Below are positions 28,075 through 35,390 of a stretch of DNA of 63,813 bases, in pieces. The DNA lies in assembly GCF_000292245.2 (NCBI RefSeq), contig NZ_ALPT02000018.1:1-63813 (forward strand). The letters run 5' to 3'. The notes beneath the pieces were generated by a model, which was not told the origin of the DNA, did not search any database, and saw only the letters and a program-made list of their open reading frames with translations. The stretch is from Alkalihalobacillus alcalophilus ATCC 27647 = CGMCC 1.3604 (GTDB taxonomy: Bacteria > Bacillota > Bacilli > Bacillales > Bacillaceae_D). The first letter of the stretch is position 1, and every line of letters begins with the position of its first letter. The translations under genes were made by a program, and so were the position numbers.

Positions 28075-29226
28075 ATGAATAGAAAAATTTGCTTTATACT
28101 CATGATTTTGACAATTTCACTTTTGCTTGCTGCTTGTGGACAGAACGCTGAAAGCGTGGTAAATAAAGAAGAAAATGCTAATGCAGAAAACAAGTTGAAT
28201 GATGGTATGGAAGAGACAGAAAAAAAACAAGTGGACGTGGGGGAAGCGGATTTCGAAGAAGAGTACATTGTTGTAGTCGGAAATGAAAAGGATGGGACTA
28301 TGTCTGTCATTTACTATCCAGAAGGAAGGCAAGAGCTTGTTTACCTTGATGGGGAAGCACATAATCTAGAAGTCAATGTCGAGTCTCAGTTAATTTGGGT
28401 AACTATTAATCCGCCACATGAGGATAATGAAGATGAGGAACATAGTCATAACCATGAAGATGATGGTAACGAAGAACAAGATAAGGTAAAACAAGAAATG
28501 ATTGTAGCATATGATATAAACACGTTAGAAAAAGTGGAAGAACATCAGGTAGGGAGTCACCCAGCTCATGTAACGACTACAGAGAATGGTGAGATCGTTG
28601 TCGTAACAAATTCTGGTGATAATTCTGTCACGGTTATTAATAGAAAGACAGATGAAGTTGTTAATGTAGAAGTGGGAGAATATCCACATGGAGTAAGGAT
28701 ATCGCCCGATCAACAAAATGCTTATATAGCGAATATGCAAAGTGCTGATGTTAGCATTATTGACTTACAATTGAATGAAGAAGTTAATCGAGTTCATGTA
28801 GGAGAGGGTGCTGTTCAAACTGGATTTTCCCATGACGGAAAGTATGCCTTTGTTGGATTGCATGTTGATAACCAACTAGCTGTTATTAATACGTCAACGC
28901 AAGAAGTAATCAAACACATTGATGTCGGAGTAGGTCCGGTACAAATGTTTGCTAGTTACGACAATCAATATGTCGTTGTTGCAAATCAAGGAAGTGAAGA
29001 GAACCCATCAGACACGATCTCTATTATAGGACTTGATACATTAGAAGTTGAAAAGGAGGTTCCGTTAGGAAAAGGGGCACATGGTATTGTAATTTCTAAG
29101 GATAGTCAATATGCCTTTGTTACAAATATGTTTGAAGACACGGTTTCCGTTGTTGATTTAAAAACGTTAGAAGAAGTAAAACGATTAGATGTAGGGGAAT
29201 ACCCTAATGGTATTTCTATAAACTAG
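28075..29226 (+). CDS. YVTN-type beta-propeller lipoprotein
   Basis: 383 aa. Lipoprotein signal with lipobox LLAAC (Cys at about residue 21), an acidic linker, then repeated propeller blades such as VVTNSGDNSVTVINRKTDEVV, AYIANMQSADVSIIDL and AFVTNMFEDTVSVVDLKTLEEV. A His/acid-rich insert (DEEHSHNHEDDGNEE) sits in a loop near residue 125. YVTN propellers occur in surface and nitrite-reductase-like proteins; this one lacks a heme motif. The FNR-type box suggests induction at low oxygen. Its terminator has been hit by Tn3-B. Confidence 0.85.
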   Translation: MNRKICFILMILTISLLLAACGQNAESVVNKEENANAENKLNDGMEETEKKQVDVGEADFEEEYIVVVGNEKDGTMSVIYYPEGRQELVYLDGEAHNLEVNVESQLIWVTINPPHEDNEDEEHSHNHEDDGNEEQDKVKQEMIVAYDINTLEKVEEHQVGSHPAHVTTTENGEIVVVTNSGDNSVTVINRKTDEVVNVEVGEYPHGVRISPDQQNAYIANMQSADVSIIDLQLNEEVNRVHVGEGAVQTGFSHDGKYAFVGLHVDNQLAVINTSTQEVIKHIDVGVGPVQMFASYDNQYVVVANQGSEENPSDTISIIGLDTLEVEKEVPLGKGAHGIVISKDSQYAFVTNMFEDTVSVVDLKTLEEVKRLDVGEYPNGISIN

Positions 29227-29232
29227 AGGAAA

Positions 29233-29267
29233 AGCCTTAAGAAGTTGTAGGTAAACTTTTTAAGGCT
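29233..29267 (+). terminator. propeller gene terminator stem, cut from its T tract by Tn3-B
   Basis: AGCCTTAA (29233-29240) pairs with TTAAGGCT (29260-29267). The last five bases are the left AGGCT duplication; the T tract now follows the right copy at 48823. Confidence 0.8.
29263..29267. repeat. target site duplication of Tn3-B (left)
   Basis: AGGCT flanks the left GGGG end and recurs at 48818-48822 after the right CCCC end. Confidence 0.85.
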
Positions 29268-29306
29268 GGGGTATAACCAACATTTTGTCATAAAACCCAC
29301 GTTAAG
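29268..29306. repeat. Tn3-B left terminal inverted repeat
   Basis: 39 bp beginning GGGGTATAACCAACATTTTG and ending GTTAAG, the GGGG...TAAG form typical of the family. Confidence 0.85.
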
Positions 29307-29326
29307 ACAATAAATGGAAAACATAA

Positions 29327-29358
29327 GCTGATATCACCAACGCTAAGGAGATATCAGC
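29327..29358. terminator. hairpin after Tn3-B tnpA
   Basis: A perfect 9-bp stem GCTGATATC/GATATCAGC between the tnpA stop and the inverted repeat. Confidence 0.5.
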
Positions 29359-29365
29359 ATAATTT

Positions 29366-30052
29366 TTATATCTTTAAAGGTCGTAATTCATTTGATTTGG
29401 GTACCTTTTTCGAATCAAATAAATATTCTCCAAGTAAATTTATATGTTCCCAACCCAATGGGGAAATGTGAGGTAATAACTCCTCTTTTAATAAGCCCTT
29501 TTCTTTTAATATCTTTGTAGCCTCTGTGAGATAAACGGTATTCCAAACTGTAGTAGCATTTATAAGAATATTTAAGGCACTAGCTCGTTGAAGTTGATCT
29601 TGCAATCCTCTTTCCCGTAACTCTCCACGTTTACCAAAAAATAAGGCTCTTGCCAATCCATTCATAGCTTCACCCTTATTTAATCCTCTTTGGATACGCC
29701 GGCGTAATGTTTCATTAGAAATATAGTCTAATATAAAGATTGTCTTTTCAATTCTACCCATCTCTCGCAATGCTGTTGCCATTTTATTTTGGCGAGAATA
29801 AGATCCTAACTTTCCTAAAATAAGTGAAGCCGATACTCTACCTTCCCGTATGGAATGTGCTAATCGTAAGACATCATCATAGTTATCTTGAATAATCTTA
29901 ATGTTGATTTTTCCTCGTAGAATGCTGTCAATCTTTGAATAAACATTGGATTTATCCATGACATAAAGTTTAGAGTCAGATAGATCTCGCATTCTAGGAG
30001 CAAAGCGAAAACCTAATATATGGCTTAATCCAAAAACCTGATCGGTGTAACC
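29366..30052 (-). pseudogene. tnpA: Tn3-B transposase, C-terminal part
   Basis: Carries the C-terminal transposase blocks (GYTDQVFGLSHILGFRFAPR, SIREGRVSASLILGKLGSYS, SNETLRRRIQRGLNKGE). The reading frame enters from the Tn554-like element at GGTTA and would join the fragment at 37275-39545 to give HYTDTAGYTDQ, the usual family sequence. Alone it has no start and no first catalytic residues. Confidence 0.92.
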
Positions 30053-30192
30053 AGCCTTAATTGTACTAGTATTAGAAGTAGTTATTAACGTATCTTACGA
30101 TATCAACTATTTCTTTTATATTTCATTAAAGAATTATTATTTGTACTATAAAATTTATGAATATATAGTATCTTACGAATCAGGGGGGTGGA

Positions 30193-31283
30193 ATGTTGAA
30201 AGTACAAGAAGTTCTCATTCAAGAGAAGAAAAGATATCTGTTAATTGACAAGAGTGGCTATCCTGTCATACCGGTTGCAAAGTATATAAAGTATTTAGAT
30301 AACATTGGAAAAGCCGAAAATACACTAAAGTCATACTGTTACCATCTAAAGCTTTACTTTGAATTCCTAGAGGAAAGTCGATTAAATTATCAAGAAGTAA
30401 ACCTTGATATCTTGGCTCAATTCATCGGTTGGCTGAGAATTCCTGATCAATCTACAAAAGTCATTTACTTTGAAGAAACCTCAGCTAAACGATCAGAAAG
30501 AACAGTCAATACCATCATAACTTGTGTCATAGGATTCTATGACTATTTGACTCGTAATGAGGATTACGGGAGAAATGTAAATGATCAATTAAAAAAGCAG
30601 GCCCCAGGGCGTTTTAAGACGTTTAAACCCTTCCTACATCACATTACAAAAGGGAATTCTTATGATAAAAACATTTTAAAAGTTAAGGAGCCAAAACGTA
30701 CAGTTAAAACTTTAAATAAAAACCAATTACAAGTAATTCATAATGCTTGCAGCAATATACGGGATGAATTATTATTCCGTATTTTATATGAAGGTGGATT
30801 ACGTATTGGAGAGGCCCTTTCTCTGTGGGTAGAGGATTTTGATATTGGTAAAAATGCTATTTCGATTAGGAAATCCAAAACATCCGATGGAGAAAAACGA
30901 AAAGTCTATGTATCTATTGAGACTATGAATCTCTTTCAAGATTATCTAATAGACTTTCATTCTTACGAAATTGATAGTAATTATGTGTTTATCACCTTAA
31001 CTGGACTAAATCGTGGTAAACCAATGACTGATGGTTCTGTACGTTCTTTAATTAAACGGATGAAGAAAAAACAGGAATAGATTTTACCCCTCATATGCTT
31101 CGGCATACATATGCCACAGAGTTACATGAAGCAGGAGTAGATATTGCCATCATACAGAGATTATTAGGACATGCACACGTTCAAACAACGATACAGACTT
31201 ATATCCATGCATCCGATGAAACCATACGTGGAAGCTGGGAACAAGCTCAATCAAACAAAAAAATAGGAAGAAGAGATAAATAA
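30193..31283 (+). pseudogene. tnpA: Tn554-type tyrosine recombinase TnpA, one frameshift
   Basis: ATG 30193 with RBS GGGGGGTGG. SAM-like N-terminal domain, then the catalytic domain with Arg in YEGGLRIGEAL. The frame ends at 31080 after KKKQE, but the -1 frame continues GIDFTPHMLRHTYATELHEAG and HVQTTIQTYIH with the catalytic His, Arg, His and Tyr. One missing A in the A6 run near 31065-31071 explains it; the homologue at 47464-48600 reads through intact. It is either a real defect, a slippage site or an assembly error. Confidence 0.88.
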
Positions 31284-33319
31284 TGACACAGAGCACATTG
31301 AAAATAAAACCCCTTCCCCATCATCTGGAACAGATAAATGAACCATTACTTGGATATTGGGCAAATGATGTATGGAATGTACAAGAGTGTCCCATCTTGG
31401 ATAAACGTTATGATTGGAATAGAAAATTGATTTTTGATAAGGTACACAATCTTAGATTGAAAAATGAATTAAAATACTATTTTTATAAGGGATTACAGGA
31501 GACAAGGATTTCGATTACCTATGCTTTCATGCATTATTCTCCATGTCTTAAAATTTTTACAGAATTCATCTCTCGATACTATGCTAATTTAGATTCTATT
31601 ATTGATATACAGAAGGAAAAGTTTCTAACAGAATATCGAACATTTCTTGTAGAGAATGGAAAATCAGTTGAAATTGTACACCGGAAAAAGTCATCACCAT
31701 GGTTGTCACCAACAGTTCAACCATCTTTGTATATTAGACTATTTCTTCAAGTTTATGAATTTTATTATCAGCTTTATGATGAACGTGATGAAACTGATAA
31801 AGATTGTTGGGATGTACGAAAATTGAATATTAATTATAACAATACAATCAGTAGATATTCATTAGACTTTTCGAAGGTTCCGCAACCTTATAGACAATTA
31901 TTTAAAAAATATATAAAGACTCGCCTAGTTGTTCAGCAATCCATTAGCTTTTCTACAGCCATATGTTATTTAAACAGACTTTCGTTCTTCTTCACCTTTT
32001 TGAAGGGTAAACATCCTAAGTGGAAAGAATTAAACCAGCTATCCAGTATGGATATCGAGGAGTACATTGAATACTTGCGACATTCTACTATTAAAAAGGG
32101 AAAATATTTAATTAATCCAGATCACAATTATGTAAATCGTTTTTTAATAGACCTTAAAACGTTTATCTCATACATACAGAAATTCGAATGGGAAGAAGCT
32201 CCGACAAAGTCAGTAATTTCACTATTGTCAATTGAAGATATCCCTAAAAAGAAAAGAGCAAAAGCTGATGAAATTAAATATATCCCGGATGAAGTATGGG
32301 AACAGTTAGTTTACCATATTAACCAACTTTCCTCAGATCATATACCTATAATTCTTCTAATGGAAGCTACAGGTTTTCGAATAAGTGACGTTTTATCACT
32401 TAAAATTGACTGCTTAGTAAATCAAGAAGATGGCTGGTGGATTATCGGAGATCAAAGAAAAGTAAGTTATAAAAATCATAAAGTTCCTATTTCAGAAGAA
32501 ATTGCAAATGTGGTCTTAGCGCAGCATGATCTTACAAAAAAGAGATCAACTTTGGACACGAACCCTAAGAAATATTTGTTTCCAACACTTAAAGGGAAAA
32601 GAATGGGTAATCCCATATCGCAAGATTCCATTAAGTTGAACCTTAATAAACTAGCTAACAGATGCAATATTAAGGACAAAGATGGAGAAATTTATTGGTT
32701 TAAAAATCATGCGTTTCGACACCGTTACGGTGTTAATTTGATTAATAACGGAATGAATATCCTTCATGTTCAAAAACTGATGGCTCATGCCAGTCCTGAA
32801 ATGACGTTAGTCTATGCCCAAATTCATGATCAAACACTCCGTGATGAATGGGAAAAGGCTCGCGATAATGGCGCAGTAAGACTAGATACCCATGGAGAAG
32901 TTATTGTCGCTGATTTAGCTCAACAGGCTGAAGAAAACGGAGTTGAATTGGAGTGGATACGTCATAACATGGACTCCATTCGTTTAGATCATGGGTTTTG
33001 TGTAAAAAGCCCAAAACTTCATTGTGATTTTCTTGAACAGACATTAGAACCACCCTGTATTAAAAACAACTGCCGAAGTTTTCACGTTGACAAGACGTTT
33101 CTCGACTATTACCAAGAACAGATATCTAAAATGGAAGCTGATATTGAAGTATACAAAAAGTCCGGAAGGTTACGTTCCGTTGAGTTAATTGAGCCCAAAT
33201 TAAAAAGATATAAAGAATTAACAAATGGTTTACTACATACTGGTGGTATCTTTGGTTTAGATAAAACCAGACGTGAGTATGTTGGAGATGAACGTGAGAA
33301 GGTGATGCAAAATGTCTAA
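31283..33319 (+). CDS. tnpB: Tn554-type tyrosine recombinase TnpB
   Basis: 678 aa. ATG 31283 overlaps the last base of the upstream stop. Tyrosine recombinase motifs sit in the middle: ATGFRISDVLSL (Arg), FRHRYGVNLINNGMNILHVQKLMAHASPEM (His-x-x-Arg and His) and TLVYAQIHD (Tyr). The C-terminus has Cys residues in CDFLEQ and CIKNNCRSF, possibly a zinc site. It works with TnpA and TnpC in site-specific insertion. The stop region overlaps tnpC by 8 nt. Confidence 0.93.
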   Translation: MTQSTLKIKPLPHHLEQINEPLLGYWANDVWNVQECPILDKRYDWNRKLIFDKVHNLRLKNELKYYFYKGLQETRISITYAFMHYSPCLKIFTEFISRYYANLDSIIDIQKEKFLTEYRTFLVENGKSVEIVHRKKSSPWLSPTVQPSLYIRLFLQVYEFYYQLYDERDETDKDCWDVRKLNINYNNTISRYSLDFSKVPQPYRQLFKKYIKTRLVVQQSISFSTAICYLNRLSFFFTFLKGKHPKWKELNQLSSMDIEEYIEYLRHSTIKKGKYLINPDHNYVNRFLIDLKTFISYIQKFEWEEAPTKSVISLLSIEDIPKKKRAKADEIKYIPDEVWEQLVYHINQLSSDHIPIILLMEATGFRISDVLSLKIDCLVNQEDGWWIIGDQRKVSYKNHKVPISEEIANVVLAQHDLTKKRSTLDTNPKKYLFPTLKGKRMGNPISQDSIKLNLNKLANRCNIKDKDGEIYWFKNHAFRHRYGVNLINNGMNILHVQKLMAHASPEMTLVYAQIHDQTLRDEWEKARDNGAVRLDTHGEVIVADLAQQAEENGVELEWIRHNMDSIRLDHGFCVKSPKLHCDFLEQTLEPPCIKNNCRSFHVDKTFLDYYQEQISKMEADIEVYKKSGRLRSVELIEPKLKRYKELTNGLLHTGGIFGLDKTRREYVGDEREKVMQNV

Positions 33320-33695
33320 TGAAAACCCAAATACCGAAGGTATTATAAAACATGCAAAGTTAAAAACGGAAAAGACCATTCAAAAAGTTGAAGAAGCGAT
33401 CAAAAGGATGATAAAAAAACAAATAAAAGTCAATTTTAACTCTGTTTCTGCAGAATCAGGGGTTTCAAAAGCATTTCTATACAGAAATACAGAACTCCGA
33501 GATCGAATCGAAACACTTCGCAATCAACAAGAAGGTCTCCCTTCAATAAAACAAGCTAAAAGAAACATGAGTGACGCATCTAAAGATGTAATTATTGCTT
33601 CCTTACGGAAGAGAATCAAAGATTTAGAGAAGGAAAATATAGAGATTAAAGAACAAATGAAAATTCAATTTGGAAAGATTTATGAGGGAATTTAG
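33312..33695 (+). CDS. tnpC: Tn554-type accessory protein TnpC
   Basis: 127 aa with an HTH-like segment (IKVNFNSVSAESGVSKAFLYRN) and a C-terminal coiled coil (RKRIKDLEKENIEIKEQMK). It matches the protein at 45127-45513 in layout and in the motif VSKAFLY. TnpC helps fix the direction and efficiency of Tn554 transposition. It starts within the end of tnpB. Confidence 0.88.
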   Translation: MSNENPNTEGIIKHAKLKTEKTIQKVEEAIKRMIKKQIKVNFNSVSAESGVSKAFLYRNTELRDRIETLRNQQEGLPSIKQAKRNMSDASKDVIIASLRKRIKDLEKENIEIKEQMKIQFGKIYEGI

Positions 33696-34041
33696 GATCT
33701 ACGATTTTCCCTCCCTGTTTGATTTTTTGTGTAATATGACAATGCCATTAAAAGATAAGTTGTATTCAGCAATCGGGCCAGATTGTGGAATAACTCTTAT
33801 ATTGCGTAGTAGACTTAATACTGCGCAATAAATAATTGTTTTAGAAAGAATGTCATTAGCAAAGAAGTAGCGGAAATAGTGGATGCTTAAACGTGCCTAG
33901 TATGCAATAACTTTAAAAAACAAAAATATTTTTAAAGTATCTTTTAACTCTGTCCTCATAAATAGAAACAGATCTCTTTTTATTTAGAGTACAACTATCA
34001 GTTGAATATTGAACGAGAAAACATACATAATGAAGTTATCC
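33696..34041 (+). other. junction between recombinase genes and mer cassette
   Basis: No gene. It holds the 30-nt imperfect palindrome at 33763-33792 with the core AATCGGGC and a second hairpin at 33801-33830 (TTGCGTAGTA with TACTGCGCAA). A related 30-nt copy lies at 37131-37160 beyond merA. Confidence 0.6.
33763..33792. repeat. 30-nt AATCGGGC repeat, left of mer cassette
   Basis: Begins TATTCAGCAATCGGGC and ends GGAATA; an imperfect palindrome related to 37131-37160 (22 of 30 bases identical). Confidence 0.6.
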
Positions 34042-34073
34042 TTGACCGTGTACTATGGTACGCGGTTTATTAT
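34042..34073 (+). promoter_or_regulatory. mer promoter-operator
   Basis: -35 TTGACC at 34042-34047 and a TATTAT -10 at about 34068-34073, i.e. the over-long 19-20 bp spacer of MerR-activated promoters. The spacer holds a dyad: ACCGTGTAC and GTACGCGGT around TATG (34045-34066), one mismatch. MerR would bind here and twist the DNA on Hg(II) binding. Confidence 0.85.
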
Positions 34074-34091
34074 ATTCCTAGAGGTGAAAAA

Positions 34092-34487
34092 ATGAGTTAT
34101 CGTATAAGTGCATTTGCAAAAAAGTGTGGAGTAAATAAAGAGACCATTAGATATTATGAAAAAAAGAATTTATTACAAGAACCATTAAAAACAAATGCTG
34201 GTTATCGGATATATTCAGATGAAGATGTGAAGCGGGTAGGTTTTATTAAAAGAATGCAAGAGCTTGGTTTTTCTTTAAGTGAAATTTTTACATTACTTGG
34301 GGTTGTAGATAAAGAAGTTCGCTGTGAAGATATGTTTGAATTTGTATCTAAAAAAGAAGAGGAAGTTCAAAAACAAATAGAGGATTTAAAGCGAATTGAA
34401 ACGATGTTAAAAGATTTAAAAAGGCGATGTCCAGATGAAAAACAATTACATGCCTGCCCAATAATTGAAACATTGATTGAGCAGTAA
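34092..34487 (+). CDS. merR: MerR mercury-responsive regulator
   Basis: The start is ATG 34092 with RBS GAGGTG; the in-frame ATG at 34002 lies upstream of the operator and is rejected. 131 aa: winged helix MSYRISAFAKKCGVNKETIRYYEKKNLL, then the dimer helix and metal loop. The three Hg ligands are present as Cys78, Cys113 and Cys122, matching the Bacillus MerR triad. It represses and activates the single mer promoter. Confidence 0.95.
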   Translation: MSYRISAFAKKCGVNKETIRYYEKKNLLQEPLKTNAGYRIYSDEDVKRVGFIKRMQELGFSLSEIFTLLGVVDKEVRCEDMFEFVSKKEEEVQKQIEDLKRIETMLKDLKRRCPDEKQLHACPIIETLIEQ

Positions 34488-34503
34488 CAAAAGGAGTTTT
34501 TTT

Positions 34504-34725
34504 ATGAAACATAAAAAGACCTTTATTGCAGGATTGATAGGTACATTTGTTGTTTTGTTATGTTGTGCTACACCTATATTAGTTATTTTATTAGGTGCTG
34601 TTGGATTAGGGGCGATAACAGGCTATTTGGATTATGTTCTGATTCCTGTTTTAGCCGTTTTTCTTGGTTTAACTTTTTATGCTTATTCTAAATATGAAAA
34701 ATCAAATAAAAATAAGGAGATGTAA
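34504..34725 (+). CDS. merF: MerF-type mercury transporter
   Basis: 73 aa from ATG 34504 (RBS AAAGGAG). Two membrane helices; the first contains the vicinal Hg-binding pair in FVVLLCCATPILV, coded by two normal TGT codons. This contrasts with the next gene, where one of the corresponding Cys codons is TGA. It moves Hg(II) inward to the cytosolic reductase. Only one Cys pair is present. Confidence 0.85.
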   Translation: MKHKKTFIAGLIGTFVVLLCCATPILVILLGAVGLGAITGYLDYVLIPVLAVFLGLTFYAYSKYEKSNKNKEM

Positions 34726-34728
34726 AAA

Positions 34729-35031
34729 ATGAAAGAAAGAGTTGTTGCAATTGCTTCGATGTTTTCAGCTTTTTTAGCTAGTCTATGTTGAATTGGCTTA
34801 GCGATTTTGATACCACTTGGTCTAAGTGGTTTAGCTGGAACACTTGCAGTTACGTTTGCTCCATATCGAATGTTGTTTATCGTTATTACGGTTATTATGC
34901 TTTCTATCGCTCATTTACTTGTATGGAAACAAAAAAATAGTTCAAAGAAGAAAACGAAAAAGTTGTTATGGATTAGCACAATCGTTTCTGGAGCAATGCT
35001 TATCTATACATTATTTAGTCAGGGGATATAA
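34729..35031 (+). CDS. merT: MerT-type mercury transporter with in-frame TGA (predicted selenocysteine 21)
   Basis: ATG 34729 with RBS AAGGAG. Reading TGA 34789-34791 as selenocysteine gives 100 aa: AFLASLC-U-IGLAILIPLGLSGLAG, where MerT proteins have the vicinal Cys-Cys pair of helix 1 that accepts Hg(II). The frame then stays open to TAA 35029-35031 and shows the expected remaining helices (YRMLFIVITVIMLSIAHLLV and LLWISTIVSGAMLIYTLF). A SECIS-like hairpin follows (34812-34830). If TGA stopped translation, only a 20-residue peptide would be made. Selenocysteine is inferred, not proven. Confidence 0.82.
34812..34830 (+). promoter_or_regulatory. predicted bacterial SECIS element in merT
   Basis: Stem ACCACTT (34812-34818) with AAGTGGT (34824-34830), perfect 7 bp, apical loop GGUCU. 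The loop starts 27 nt after the UGA, with G in its first two positions, as expected for SelB binding. Confidence 0.7.
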
Positions 35032-35034
35032 GGC

Positions 35035-35358
35035 ATGATGAAATATTTAATATATCTGTTCATTGTATTTGGATCGGTTTTCATCCTTTCTGGGTGCGGT
35101 CAAGAAACAATTGAAGATAGTTCTAAAACAAGTACAGACTCATCGGAAAATTTAGAATCTGTTTCGTTTAAAATAGATGGGTTTACTTGAGTATCTTGTG
35201 CATTTACGGTGAGGTCCGCCGTTTCCAATTTAGAGGATGTTCAAAATGTAGAGGTTGAAGGTTCAGGAGAAACTCAACTTACATTTGATTCATCAAAGAT
35301 TAGTTTAGATGAAATTGAAAAAGTAATTACTGATTTAGGGTATGAGATAAGAAAGTAG
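35035..35358 (+). CDS. merP: MerP-like lipoprotein with in-frame TGA (predicted selenocysteine 52)
   Basis: ATG 35035 begins 3 nt after the merT stop. Reading TGA 35188-35190 as selenocysteine gives 107 aa: lipoprotein signal with lipobox ILSGC (Cys21), a Ser/Thr-rich linker, then a heavy-metal-associated domain whose motif is GFT-U-VSC instead of GMTCxxC. The rest (VQNVEVEGSGETQLTFD, ISLDEIEKVITDLGYEI) is a normal HMA fold up to TAG 35356-35358. The TGA replaces the first metal-binding Cys exactly. A SECIS-like hairpin lies at 35206-35222. It would capture Hg(II) outside the membrane for MerT. Confidence 0.82.
35206..35222 (+). promoter_or_regulatory. predicted bacterial SECIS element in merP
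   Basis: Stem ACGGTG (35206-35211) with CGCCGT (35217-35222), 6 bp with one G-T pair, loop AGGUC. The loop starts 21 nt after the UGA. It shares GGUC with the merT loop and, from memory, with the Escherichia coli fdhF SECIS loop. Confidence 0.7.
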
Positions 35359-35390
35359 GAAAAATTAAGATAAAACAGGAGGATGACTAC

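Noticed and set aside
31060..31080. Programmed -1 frameshift at the A6 run in Tn554-type tnpA
   Set aside because: The in-frame codons do not form a proper X XXY YYZ slippery site, the second-set homologue is continuous, and similar losses occur in other homopolymers of the window.
34002..34091. Longer MerR beginning at ATG 34002
   Set aside because: The extension would run through the mer operator and promoter, has no RBS, and known MerR proteins begin at the residue matching ATG 34092.
34789..35190. TGA read as tryptophan (alternative genetic code)
   Set aside because: Many genes in the window end normally with TGA, and both positions call for Cys, not Trp.
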